This document shows positions 26,757 through 34,571 of a stretch of 64,000 nt of DNA, in pieces. The notes beneath the pieces are model-generated. The model was not told the origin of the DNA and did not search any database. It saw only the letters and a program-made list of their open reading frames with translations. How positions within the stretch are numbered: the stretch's first letter is position 1; every line of letters begins with the position of its first letter. Position numbers and translations under genes: made by a program. The DNA comes from Acinetobacter sp. C26M. GTDB lineage: Bacteria > Pseudomonadota > Gammaproteobacteria > Pseudomonadales > Moraxellaceae. The DNA lies in the NCBI RefSeq assembly GCF_023702675.1, contig NZ_CP098478.1, forward strand, positions 124,001-188,000. The letters run 5' to 3'.

Positions 26757-28466
26757 TTACTCCAGCTTAAGTGCCCCCAATGAAATTTCTGCTGGTAAAT
26801 TTCCTTTACTCTTTAGTTCATTCAATATTTTCAAAGCTTCCTTTTTATTTTTAACAAACCCATTGTTACCATGTAAATAATTAATAGCTAACATGAATTT
26901 AGCCAAGTCATTTTCATGGGAAGATGCCTGTATTAATAAATTATTCGCCTTCTTAATATTTTTTTCTATACAAATGCCATCTCTATACAAAAGAGATAAG
27001 TTATATAGGGCATGCTTATTTTGACCTTGGGCAGCCATTTTAAACATTTCTAATGCAGAGCAATAATTTATAGATGTATGTATTCCATAAAAATAGAAGA
27101 AGCCTAAAGTATTTTGGGCATCCGTACTTCCTTTTTTAGCCGCTTTAATATAGTCATTAATAACAGCATTATTCAACTTCGATTGTTTGATATTTTCTTG
27201 ATTTAAAAAGTAAAGTTGTGTAATTGAATTAACATCATCAATACTCAATCTAATATTAGACAAAGGGATTGGATCATTTAATTTAATAAGTAAAGCTTGG
27301 TCCCATTTTTCTCTTTTTTCCCAAGGGAAATTTACTTCATAGAAGTTGATGAAGGTATTTCCAATTCCTAAAGGGCCAAGTAATAATGAAACAAATGCGT
27401 AAGAATATATCAGTTTTTTAAAACTCATGAAATTTGATGAAATTAAATTTCTGTCAATATTGTTCATTATTGCTAATGACATAAATATTATAGATAAGTT
27501 GAATAAAAATAGTGCAATCCATCTAATATAATCAAAAGCTATTAATGTTAGAACCAGAGGAGATGCTGAAAAAAATAAAATGAGAAGAAAGGTTTTTTTA
27601 TCTGTACTTTTCTTAATAAACAAAAGAATAGGAGAGCAAAACAGAAATGTAAAAAATATTTTTAAATATGCTTTGGTTTCAAAGAAGGTTTGATAGTTTG
27701 TTACGAAATTTTCTTTTAAAGTCAGTAAAGATGTGCTGACAGCATAAGATTGAAAATGCTCGTAATACATAAAGGTTTTAATAATAGAGTTAACTTGAAA
27801 AGAAGACATCTTGCCATAGATAACGACTGCTACCAAGAGTAGAGTAGACTCTATCCCAATTAGGAAAATGTGACTTATTTTTCTATATTTTTGATAATAT
27901 ATAAATGCTAAAGTTGGAACGAAAAATATTAGCATTGCTTCATGCGTCAATGCCATTACTGGCAATGATAATAATATAAATGCCAGAACGATAGAGTTTC
28001 TGGCGTTTTTTAGTATGAGTAAAATAGAAGTTAGTAGTATAATTTGACCAACATGATCAAAACGAGATAATTCTCTTACCCATTGAGAGGCTAAAAAAGA
28101 TAAACTAAAAATACATACTGAAAAAATTATAATATCTTTATTATCTAGTTTTAAATTTTTGAGGAAAATATATGTGATTCTAGCAAAAAGGTAAAATAAT
28201 GAAATTAACAAAAGAATTGATACTAGACGAACATGTCTATAGTTTGGATCAATTCCTAGAATACTGAATATCTCGCCTGGTAGAGCTCTTCTTACAAAAC
28301 CATAGTCATAGCTAAATACCCATTGTGAGTATAAATAGTCATGCAATCTTATTGTAAAGTCAAAAGAATATATATTGCTATGAATAAATATAATGACAAT
28401 AAGGGTTAATAAAGAATATAAAATAAATTTAATATGTTCTTTATTACTTTTAATGAACATGTTCAT
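26757..28466 (-). CDS. GT-C-like polytopic membrane protein with C-terminal Sel1 repeats
   Basis: This is a 569-residue protein. About eleven to thirteen membrane segments fill residues 10-390. The first outer loop has IRLHDYLYSQW and YDYGFVRRALPGE; an acidic first loop is typical of GT-C enzymes that use lipid-linked sugars. After the last membrane helix comes a hydrophilic part with three to four Sel1-like units (AAKKGSTDAQNTLGFFYFYG, ALYNLSLLYRDG, FMLAINYLHGN). The gene is very AT-rich. Next to genes for lipid-linked arabinofuranose, an arabinofuranosyltransferase role is the best guess, but no family was confirmed. No clear ribosome binding site precedes ATG 28466. Confidence 0.7.
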   Translation of the reverse strand: MNMFIKSNKEHIKFILYSLLTLIVIIFIHSNIYSFDFTIRLHDYLYSQWVFSYDYGFVRRALPGEIFSILGIDPNYRHVRLVSILLLISLFYLFARITYIFLKNLKLDNKDIIIFSVCIFSLSFLASQWVRELSRFDHVGQIILLTSILLILKNARNSIVLAFILLSLPVMALTHEAMLIFFVPTLAFIYYQKYRKISHIFLIGIESTLLLVAVVIYGKMSSFQVNSIIKTFMYYEHFQSYAVSTSLLTLKENFVTNYQTFFETKAYLKIFFTFLFCSPILLFIKKSTDKKTFLLILFFSASPLVLTLIAFDYIRWIALFLFNLSIIFMSLAIMNNIDRNLISSNFMSFKKLIYSYAFVSLLLGPLGIGNTFINFYEVNFPWEKREKWDQALLIKLNDPIPLSNIRLSIDDVNSITQLYFLNQENIKQSKLNNAVINDYIKAAKKGSTDAQNTLGFFYFYGIHTSINYCSALEMFKMAAQGQNKHALYNLSLLYRDGICIEKNIKKANNLLIQASSHENDLAKFMLAINYLHGNNGFVKNKKEALKILNELKSKGNLPAEISLGALKLE

Positions 28467-28584
28467 AAATGTGCTACTAAAAATTAATTGTTAAATAACT
28501 ATTAGTTAACTAATACGGGGTGAAAACTAGACTGGTAACTAAATTAACATTTATAAGCTATATAGCCCCGAGTTAATATTTGGT

Positions 28585-28998
28585 TTATAGCATGCTAGCT
28601 AAATATGCAACCAGACAACCGACCAGTACACCCGCTAAGATCTCAATCTTGGTATGTCCCATGCGTTCTCTTAATTGCTGGTACTCAGGCGTATTTTTAG
28701 CTAGTTGATTAATCGCTACAGCATGTTTACCTACAGCACGTCTTAAACTATTTGCATCTAATAGCACAATAAATGAGAGGGTAATCGCAACGCCAAAAGC
28801 AGGCGTATCAATCCCTTCCTTAAAGGCAATAAGTGCAGCCATACTGCTTACAATGGCACTATGATTACTTGGTAATCCACCATAGCCAATTAATCCAAAA
28901 GCCAATTTCTTGGCTTTAATTGAATTAATAAGAAACTTTAGACAGCCAGCAACTAACCAAGCTAAAAATGGAGTAATAAGGTAAATATAATACGTCAC
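28585..28998 (-). CDS. Divergent PAP2-family phosphatase (Rv3807c-like step)
   Basis: This is a 137-residue membrane protein from GTG 28998; a longer frame to 29064 would overlap the upstream gene. Four membrane helices are visible. LIGYGGLPSNHSAIVSSM contains the PAP2 motif SxxH, and LRRAVGKHA is a further basic segment of the divergent PAP2 (DUF212) group. In mycobacteria a PAP2 protein beside the UbiA enzyme is proposed to remove the 5-phosphate from decaprenyl-phosphoryl-5-phosphoribose. The same step is inferred here from position. It follows the UbiA gene by 19 bases. Confidence 0.82.
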   Translation of the reverse strand: MTYYIYLITPFLAWLVAGCLKFLINSIKAKKLAFGLIGYGGLPSNHSAIVSSMAALIAFKEGIDTPAFGVAITLSFIVLLDANSLRRAVGKHAVAINQLAKNTPEYQQLRERMGHTKIEILAGVLVGCLVAYLASML

Positions 28999-29017
28999 AA
29001 AACAATCCAAAATAAAA

Positions 29018-29896
29018 TTAAGCTGGCAATAATGTCCAGATACAACATGAGACCCATAACACAACGGTTAATAATATTTGCCAGTCCTGAGCAATCACAT
29101 CAGTTGGAGATTCCCCACCTTTTAATGTTTCAACAATAAACCAGTAACGGAATAAGCCGAACATAACAAATGGGATGGTGATAATCAGTTGTGGCTGTAC
29201 TTCCATCGTATACAAGCTATAAAAAACAATGGCTGTAACAGCGGAAATTCCGGCAAAGCGGTCAATCAGGCTTACTGAATAGTGTTCAAGTACGCCACGT
29301 CCTTGAGAGCCACTTTGTATTAGTTCCTGACGACGTTTAATTGAAGCGAGATAGAGTGAAATGCTTAATGTTGTAATAAACATCCAATGAGAAACTGGCA
29401 CTGCGAGAGCTACAGCGCCTGCATATACTCGTAATACAAAACCAAAGGCGACAATGAAAATTTCAATCACTGGTTCATGCTTTAGCTTAAAGGTATACGC
29501 CCAATTCAGCAGTAAATATACCACGATCACGTAGATTACCTTGGGTGCAACTAACCAAGCAAACCCTAAGGCAATATAAATCACCGTTAATAAAATAATT
29601 GCACTTTGGGGGCTCACTTGACCCGAAGCTAAAGGTCGTTTCAATGACTTTTCAGGATGTGCCCGATCTTTTTCTATATCTTTTAAGTCATTAACAATAT
29701 AGACCGCTGAGGCAGCTAGGCAAAATAAAAATGCCGCAAATAATACGGAATAAATAGAGCCTAAATTTAGGAATTCGCCTGCGAAGATCAGAGGTGCGAA
29801 AACAAAGCTATTCTTAAGCCATTGCTTGGGTCTTATTAGTTTAATCAGTCCTGAGATTTCTGCTAGAAAAGACCGATTTTCTGCTATATCATACAT
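29018..29896 (-). CDS. UbiA-family polyprenyl-phosphate 5-phosphoribosyltransferase (Rv3806c-like)
   Basis: This is a 292-residue membrane enzyme. IRPKQWLKNSFVFAPL opens the family, and the Mg-binding NDLKDIEKDRAHP motif and the second motif NWAYTFKLKHEPVIE follow; about eight or nine membrane helices are seen. The NDxxDxxxDxxHP form and KLKHEPVIEI are those of decaprenyl-phosphate phosphoribosyltransferases, not ubiquinone UbiA. It would put 5-phosphoribose from PRPP onto polyprenyl phosphate, the entry step to lipid-linked D-arabinofuranose. Its ATG is only 26 bases from that of the divergent GtrA gene. Confidence 0.88.
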   Translation of the reverse strand: MYDIAENRSFLAEISGLIKLIRPKQWLKNSFVFAPLIFAGEFLNLGSIYSVLFAAFLFCLAASAVYIVNDLKDIEKDRAHPEKSLKRPLASGQVSPQSAIILLTVIYIALGFAWLVAPKVIYVIVVYLLLNWAYTFKLKHEPVIEIFIVAFGFVLRVYAGAVALAVPVSHWMFITTLSISLYLASIKRRQELIQSGSQGRGVLEHYSVSLIDRFAGISAVTAIVFYSLYTMEVQPQLIITIPFVMFGLFRYWFIVETLKGGESPTDVIAQDWQILLTVVLWVSCCIWTLLPA

Positions 29897-29922
29897 TTTT
29901 TTTTCAGCGCTATTAAATATAA

Positions 29923-30336
29923 ATGATGGACTCGATTAAGCTCGCGCTGCTTTATACAGCATTTGCTATGGTTGCTACGTTTTGCAATATTATAGCACAA
30001 GATATTTCCAGTTATATTTATGTTGGAAATTTTTATATTTTTATTTCAATTTTTGTTGGCACAGGTGTCGGTTTAATTGTTAAGTATATCTTAGATAAAA
30101 AGTATATTTTTAAATATAAAACACAGAATACCAAACATGATGGAAAGGTTTTTCTGCTGTATACCATTATGGGTATTTTTACTACGATTATTTTCTGGGG
30201 TTTTGAGTTTGGCTTTCATGCAGCCTTTGGAACCAAAGAGATGCGTTACGTGGGTGGAATAATCGGTCTAATGATTGGCTATATTTGCAAATATTATTTA
30301 GATAAACATTTCGTGTTTCGTAAAGTTGAGGCATAA
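29923..30336 (+). CDS. GtrA-family membrane protein (Rv3789-like)
   Basis: This is a 137-residue protein with four membrane helices in two similar halves, each ending in a YxLDKxxxF motif (KYILDKKYIF and KYYLDKHFVF). This is the GtrA/DPMS_TMD fold. In mycobacteria a GtrA protein lies in the same gene group and was proposed as a carrier or anchor for arabinosyltransferase. Here it is first in the plus-strand arm, and its TAA directly touches the ATG of the DprE1-like gene. A flippase or anchor role for the lipid-linked sugar is inferred. Confidence 0.88.
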   Translation: MMDSIKLALLYTAFAMVATFCNIIAQDISSYIYVGNFYIFISIFVGTGVGLIVKYILDKKYIFKYKTQNTKHDGKVFLLYTIMGIFTTIIFWGFEFGFHAAFGTKEMRYVGGIIGLMIGYICKYYLDKHFVFRKVEA

Positions 30337-31638
30337 ATGAAAACAATACAGGCCTGGGGTAGGCTTTCTGACGCTGAACATCACGTTATTCCTTTAATAA
30401 CACCTTCACAAGCATCCAAACAATTAAAAAATGGTACGTTTCCAGGTATCGCTCATGGTATGGGGCGTAGTTATGGTGATGTAGCATTAAACGGTAATGG
30501 TCTTTTATGGCTGACCACCGCCATGAATCATTTGATTTCTTTTGATTTAAATACTGGAATTTTGCACTGCGAAGCAGGTGCTACCTTACAAGATATTCAC
30601 AGAACACTTATCCCACAAGGCTGGATGTTACCTGTAACCCCAGGCACGCAGATGATTACTGTTGGTGGGGCTATTGCAAATGATGTGCATGGCAAAAACC
30701 ACCATGCTTTTGGCTCTTTTGGTGACCACCTTCTACAGATTAAGCTGATGCGGACTGATGGTGAAATTATTGAGTGTTCAAAGACTGAAAGGGCTGATTG
30801 GTTCTATGCAACTGTAGGTGGAATTGGCCTAACAGGTATAATTTTAGAAGCAAAAATACAATTACGTCCGGTTCAAAGTTCGTGGATTGATTCAGAAACT
30901 ATTCCTTATCACAATCTAGATGAGTTTTTTGCACTATCTGATTCATCTGAGCCTGATTGGGAATATACGGTATCCTGGATTGACTGTATGAATGGTGCTA
31001 ATGCTAAGGGACTTTTTTCACGGGGTAATCTCGCTGGTCAATCGGCTCAAGTAGAACCTAAAATAAAAGATAAAACATTTCCGATTACTCCGCCGATTTC
31101 ATTGGTCAATAAACTCAGTTTACCTGTCTTTAATTTTGCCTACTTTCACGGGAACTCACTAAAAAGCCAAGCTCAAAAAGTACATTACGAGCCATTCTTT
31201 TATCCATTAGATGCCATGCATGAATGGAACAAAATGTATGGACCGAAAGGTTTTTATCAATATCAAAGTGTGGTGCCGAAAGAGATTGGCAAAGAAGTCA
31301 CTCAAGACATGTTAAACACTATTAAAAAATCAGGTGAAGGCTCATTTTTAGCAGTATTAAAAACATTTGGCGATCGTGAGTCAGGTGGATTACTGAGTTT
31401 TCCAAAATCGGGTGTTACGTTGGCGTTGGATTTCCCAAATCGTGGTGGAAAAACGTTAAAACTGTTAAATGAGTTGGATCATATTGTGCAACAAGCACAA
31501 GGTCGTCTTTATTTAGCCAAAGATGCTCGTATGCCAAGATCACTATTTGAAGCGGGCTATCCACGCTTTACTGAATTTTTAAAATATCGGGACCCAGGCA
31601 TCAGCTCGGAAATGTCTCGTCGTCTATTAGGGGGCTAA
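30337..31638 (+). CDS. dprE1: DprE1-like FAD-dependent decaprenylphosphoryl-ribose oxidase
   Basis: This is a 433-residue FAD-linked oxidase. GIAHGMGRSYGDVALN and TPGTQMITVGGAIANDVHGKNHH form the FAD domain of DprE1, and GGIGLTGIILEAKIQL closes it. It would oxidise C2' of polyprenyl-phosphoryl-ribose to a keto sugar, which the DprE2-like partner reduces. Lys395 in LYLAKDAR matches catalytic Lys418 of the M. tuberculosis enzyme. The benzothiazinone-target Cys387 is replaced by Ala363 (TLALDFPN against NVCVDFPI). Stop TAA abuts the next ATG. Confidence 0.9.
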   Translation: MKTIQAWGRLSDAEHHVIPLITPSQASKQLKNGTFPGIAHGMGRSYGDVALNGNGLLWLTTAMNHLISFDLNTGILHCEAGATLQDIHRTLIPQGWMLPVTPGTQMITVGGAIANDVHGKNHHAFGSFGDHLLQIKLMRTDGEIIECSKTERADWFYATVGGIGLTGIILEAKIQLRPVQSSWIDSETIPYHNLDEFFALSDSSEPDWEYTVSWIDCMNGANAKGLFSRGNLAGQSAQVEPKIKDKTFPITPPISLVNKLSLPVFNFAYFHGNSLKSQAQKVHYEPFFYPLDAMHEWNKMYGPKGFYQYQSVVPKEIGKEVTQDMLNTIKKSGEGSFLAVLKTFGDRESGGLLSFPKSGVTLALDFPNRGGKTLKLLNELDHIVQQAQGRLYLAKDARMPRSLFEAGYPRFTEFLKYRDPGISSEMSRRLLGG

Positions 31639-32394
31639 ATGTCAAATCAACCAAAAATCTTAATTGTAGGTGGAACCTCAGCTATTGCTGAACACTGCGC
31701 TAGACTCTGGCTTAAGCAGCAGCCTTGTGAAGTTATTCTGTTAGGTCGAGATCAAGACAAATTACAGCGTGTTGCGAATGATCTTAAAGTCCGCACCCCG
31801 CAGGCCAATATCCAACTACAGACTGTTGATTTTTTAAATGCTGCGGCAATTCAAGATTGTATTGATACAATCAATCAACAGGGAAAAATTGATATTGCCC
31901 TGATTGCGCATGGCAATTTACCTGACCAAGATCAATGTCAAAATGATCTAGTTGAGTGTCAGCAGGCAATTGAAGTAAATGCGCTGTCACCTGTGTTATT
32001 TACTGAAGCTATTGCTAAACATATGATTGAACACAATCATGGAAAATTGGCAGTGATTGGTTCAGTAGCGGGTGACCGTGGTCGTAAATCGAATTATGTA
32101 TACGGTGCATCAAAAGCGTTGCTTGATAAATATCTACAAGGATTACAACATCGCTTAGCGTTAACAGGTTCACAAGTCACAGCGACTTTAATCAAGCCTG
32201 GTCCGACAGCGACCCCTATGACGGCTGGAATGTCTGGTAAAGGCAAGCTTGCATCACCAGAACAAGTTGCGAATGATATTGTGCAAGGAATTGATAAAGG
32301 CAAATTAACCATTTACACACCAGGTAAATGGGCAATCATTATGATGATTATTCGAAATTTACCGTTCTTTTTATTTAAGAAAATGGATATATAA
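31639..32394 (+). CDS. dprE2: DprE2-like SDR, keto-sugar reductase of the epimerase pair
   Basis: This is a 251-residue SDR. The cofactor loop is ILIVGGTSAIAEHCARLW (GGTSAIA as in DprE2), the catalytic Ser is in AVIGSVAGDRGRKSNY, and YGASKALL provides YxxxK. It would reduce the 2'-keto product of the DprE1-like enzyme to polyprenyl-phosphoryl-D-arabinofuranose with NAD(P)H. The C-terminus is hydrophobic and basic (IIMMIIRNLPFFLFKKMDI), a likely membrane contact also found in the mycobacterial protein. It is the last gene of the arm; a perfect terminator follows. Confidence 0.9.
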   Translation: MSNQPKILIVGGTSAIAEHCARLWLKQQPCEVILLGRDQDKLQRVANDLKVRTPQANIQLQTVDFLNAAAIQDCIDTINQQGKIDIALIAHGNLPDQDQCQNDLVECQQAIEVNALSPVLFTEAIAKHMIEHNHGKLAVIGSVAGDRGRKSNYVYGASKALLDKYLQGLQHRLALTGSQVTATLIKPGPTATPMTAGMSGKGKLASPEQVANDIVQGIDKGKLTIYTPGKWAIIMMIIRNLPFFLFKKMDI

Positions 32395-32405
32395 GTAATA
32401 TTTAT

Positions 32406-32445
32406 CAACCAAAAAGCCCAGTCGTATACTGGGCTTTTTGGTTGA
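32406..32445 (+). terminator. Terminator ending the arabinofuranose cassette
   Basis: CAACCAAAAAGCCCAGT and ACTGGGCTTTTTGGTTG form a 17-bp perfect stem, 12 bases after the DprE2-like stop. It marks the right edge of the cassette, 25 bases before repeat copy B. Confidence 0.92.
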
Positions 32446-32469
32446 AATTTACCTAAAATCTTTATAGGG

Positions 32470-32692
32470 CTTCAATTTTTTGCTGTCCAATTACATTTTT
32501 ATATTGCTTATAGCCTACTTTGGTTTGGATGGATCAGCACAAATCTAGTTTAAGTTCTAAATTTGTTGTGGTTGGGTGCGAGATACCCCATAGATGGTAT
32601 CTGTTGGCTTTATTTGATACAGATTGAACAAGGGTTTTCTCTAGACCTTTACTGGCGCCATATATGAGAAATGTTTTATTCAAGTTATTCAT
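32470..32692 (-). pseudogene. Decayed 5' fragment of the SDR gene (remnant of 25797-26516)
   Basis: From ATG 32692 the frame reads MNNLNKTFLIYGASKGLEK, nearly the same as the intact SDR start (MNNLNKTFLIYGVSKGLGK). It then drifts out of frame after about 30 residues and meets a stop after about 50. The likeness at DNA level continues to about 32470 and covers less than a third of the gene; the rest is missing. The matching upstream DNA runs on to 32757. Together these form repeat copy B. Confidence 0.85.
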
Positions 32693-32757
32693 CTATAAAT
32701 CCGTGTTCTTATATAAAATACAACTGTAAAAGCTCCAGTTGGCTTGAGGTCAAGAGT
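32470..32757. repeat. Direct repeat copy B
   Basis: This is the partner of 26298-26585 in the same orientation, with more changes and small indels. The block between the copies, 26586-32469, is about 5.9 kb and holds the whole cassette. No transposase or target-site duplication is visible at the edges. Confidence 0.85.
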
Positions 32758-32850
32758 TATTGGAATATTAGGATGGTGCTATTGATAGTATGAGAAATTT
32801 GGTGGATTATCAGAAGGTAATTTGAAAAAGATATAATCAACTAGGTTCTT

Positions 32851-33750
32851 ATGACTGAAGATGAATTATTAGAAAGAGCATTGAATTATAGTGCGACGAT
32901 TCATCAGCCCCATGCGATAAAATCTTATCAGGCTGCGAAAAATATTTTTACTGTTTTGGGGGATAGCGCTATCTGGGCGCAAACTGATAAATTAATTTTT
33001 CAAAGTGAAATATATAATTTGCGCTCGTTTACTCAAGATAGCCATGATACAGAATTTTCATTACCTCGTATCCAAAGCATATTGAATAGAAGTATTTATC
33101 CTGTTGCGTATTCAGCGTTATTTCAATGGTATCGCAATTATGGATTTACAAATATTTTTGATCATTATATAAAATCAGCTGCTTCAAATAATGAATATTT
33201 ATCTCATAATGTAACAATATTGTTATCTTTTAAGGCTTTGCTGCCTAAATTGAGTGCAAAACAGATATATCCTTTTTTAGATCGTTTTACAGAGTTTTTA
33301 ACCTCCACTTTTGGTAATACAGGCAAACAATTCCTATCTGAATCCTTTGATCAAAATATAACTTTTCAAAGTTTACTTAACGAATGTATACATCAGCCTA
33401 GTTTCTTCGGACATAATTTAATTACGCTCACTTGGTTGATGCGGTGTGAAAATCAGATTCCATCTGAATTAATGCAAAAGTTTAAATTTAATCTACACAT
33501 ACAGGCTACTATACCATTAGAAGATCCAAAGGATGAATTGGATGCAGATATTTATAGCCAAAGCTTGGAGGGCGATACAACACAGTTTATGTTGACTTTA
33601 GATAATTTAATATTTGGGACCTGTAAAAATTTACATCAGGTGACACTGGCAGATGCTTTACTTTATTTACAGCAGCAATTTCCTATATACACCCCAAAGT
33701 TGAACCGTATTGCGGATTATCAAATAAGGTTATTAAAACGATCATATTGA
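32851..33750 (+). CDS. Protein of unknown function
   Basis: This is a 299-residue, mostly helical and AT-rich product with no signal peptide or membrane segment. Nothing in it was recognised. Visible features are an acidic start (MTEDELLERALNYS), aromatic-rich middle segments (SALFQWYRNYGFTNIFDHYI), and an acidic stretch LEDPKDELDADIYSQ. The pattern of helices could be an alpha-solenoid. The start ATG has no strong ribosome binding site. Its last 31 bases overlap the end of the convergent DUF3565 gene. It lies just outside repeat copy B. Confidence 0.6.
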   Translation: MTEDELLERALNYSATIHQPHAIKSYQAAKNIFTVLGDSAIWAQTDKLIFQSEIYNLRSFTQDSHDTEFSLPRIQSILNRSIYPVAYSALFQWYRNYGFTNIFDHYIKSAASNNEYLSHNVTILLSFKALLPKLSAKQIYPFLDRFTEFLTSTFGNTGKQFLSESFDQNITFQSLLNECIHQPSFFGHNLITLTWLMRCENQIPSELMQKFKFNLHIQATIPLEDPKDELDADIYSQSLEGDTTQFMLTLDNLIFGTCKNLHQVTLADALLYLQQQFPIYTPKLNRIADYQIRLLKRSY

Positions 33751-33941
33751 GTATTTTCTTCCCCACACTTCTTACACTCCAACATCATCCCTAATTTTTC
33801 ATTCCGCCCTTGTTTGGTTAACACCCAAGGGCGATTTTGCCACGGCGGATTATGACGCACATGTTGCTCATGACCACAGGCGAGATCGGCAACGTAATGT
33901 CCTTCCTCATCGAGATGAAAACCGACAATCGCTTGCTGCAT
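33720..33941 (-). CDS. DUF3565 family protein
   Basis: This is a 73-residue protein. It opens QAIVGFHLDEEGHYVADLACGHEQHVRH, with PPWQNRPWV next, which is the DUF3565 signature. Cys/His sets (ACGHEQHVRH and ECKKCGEE) suggest a bound metal. Its function is unknown. It follows the OhrR-type gene with no gap (stop and start adjoin), so it is probably co-transcribed. The 3' end overlaps the convergent unknown gene by 31 bases. Confidence 0.85.
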   Translation of the reverse strand: MQQAIVGFHLDEEGHYVADLACGHEQHVRHNPPWQNRPWVLTKQGRNEKLGMMLECKKCGEENTQYDRFNNLI

Positions 33942-34394
33942 TTAATTTTCCAGACTCTCGAGTTTAGATTGTTCCAAACCCTTTAAAAAACGATGACATA
34001 AGTTATGAATCGCCACGAGATCATTCGGGTCCATTCCCAGCGAACAGGCAAGCTTAAACGGAATCAGGGTAATTTCATCTTTTGCAGTCAGTGCTTTTTC
34101 TAGCAAGATTACTTTTTTCATCCGCTCATCTTCTTTGACTGCAACACGCTTTAAAAACTGCTTTTCTTCGAGTTTTTTAATAATCGGTGTCAGCGTTCCA
34201 GAATCAAAAAAAGTCTTTTGTCCAATCTCAGACAACATCACATTGTCCTGCTCATACAAAGCCAACAACACAATAAATTGCGGATAGGTCAGATCATATT
34301 CCTGCAGCAAAGGGCGATATTGGCGAATCATCGCATTGGTCGCGGAATACATGGCAAAACACACTTGGTTATCCAAAAATGAAACTTCAGCCAT
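33942..34394 (-). CDS. MarR-family regulator, OhrR type
   Basis: This is a 150-residue winged-helix regulator. LDNQVCFAMYSATNAM holds Cys12, placed as the peroxide-sensing Cys of OhrR. The recognition part is SEIGQKTFFDSGTLTPIIKKLEEKQF and the wing VAVKEDERMKKVIL. OhrR repressors leave DNA when organic hydroperoxides oxidise the Cys. The divergent glutathione peroxidase gene and the repeated sites between them point to it as the target; control of itself and the DUF3565 gene is also likely. Confidence 0.88.
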   Translation of the reverse strand: MAEVSFLDNQVCFAMYSATNAMIRQYRPLLQEYDLTYPQFIVLLALYEQDNVMLSEIGQKTFFDSGTLTPIIKKLEEKQFLKRVAVKEDERMKKVILLEKALTAKDEITLIPFKLACSLGMDPNDLVAIHNLCHRFLKGLEQSKLESLEN

Positions 34395-34471
34395 GATGGT
34401 TTTTCCTCGACGCAGTTGTTGAATATTCAGTATAAATTGGATTACTCAAAAAGTATATTGTGCATAATAAA

Positions 34472-34498
34472 CTTGTGTGCAAGATAATTGTGTGCAAT
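34472..34498. promoter_or_regulatory. Tandem operator-like sites between ohrR-type gene and glutathione peroxidase
   Basis: CTTGTGTGCAAG (34472-34483) and ATTGTGTGCAAT (34487-34498) share TTGTGTGCAA at a 15-base spacing, and each is an imperfect palindrome. TATTGTGCATAAT just before them is related. The sites stand between the divergent starts, as expected for the OhrR-type repressor. The binding itself is inferred. Confidence 0.55.
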
Positions 34499-34571
34499 AT
34501 TAAATAAAGAGCTGCATGATTCAGCAAACTATTTTGATTACATCCACCAATGGATATAAGAGAGAACACCT

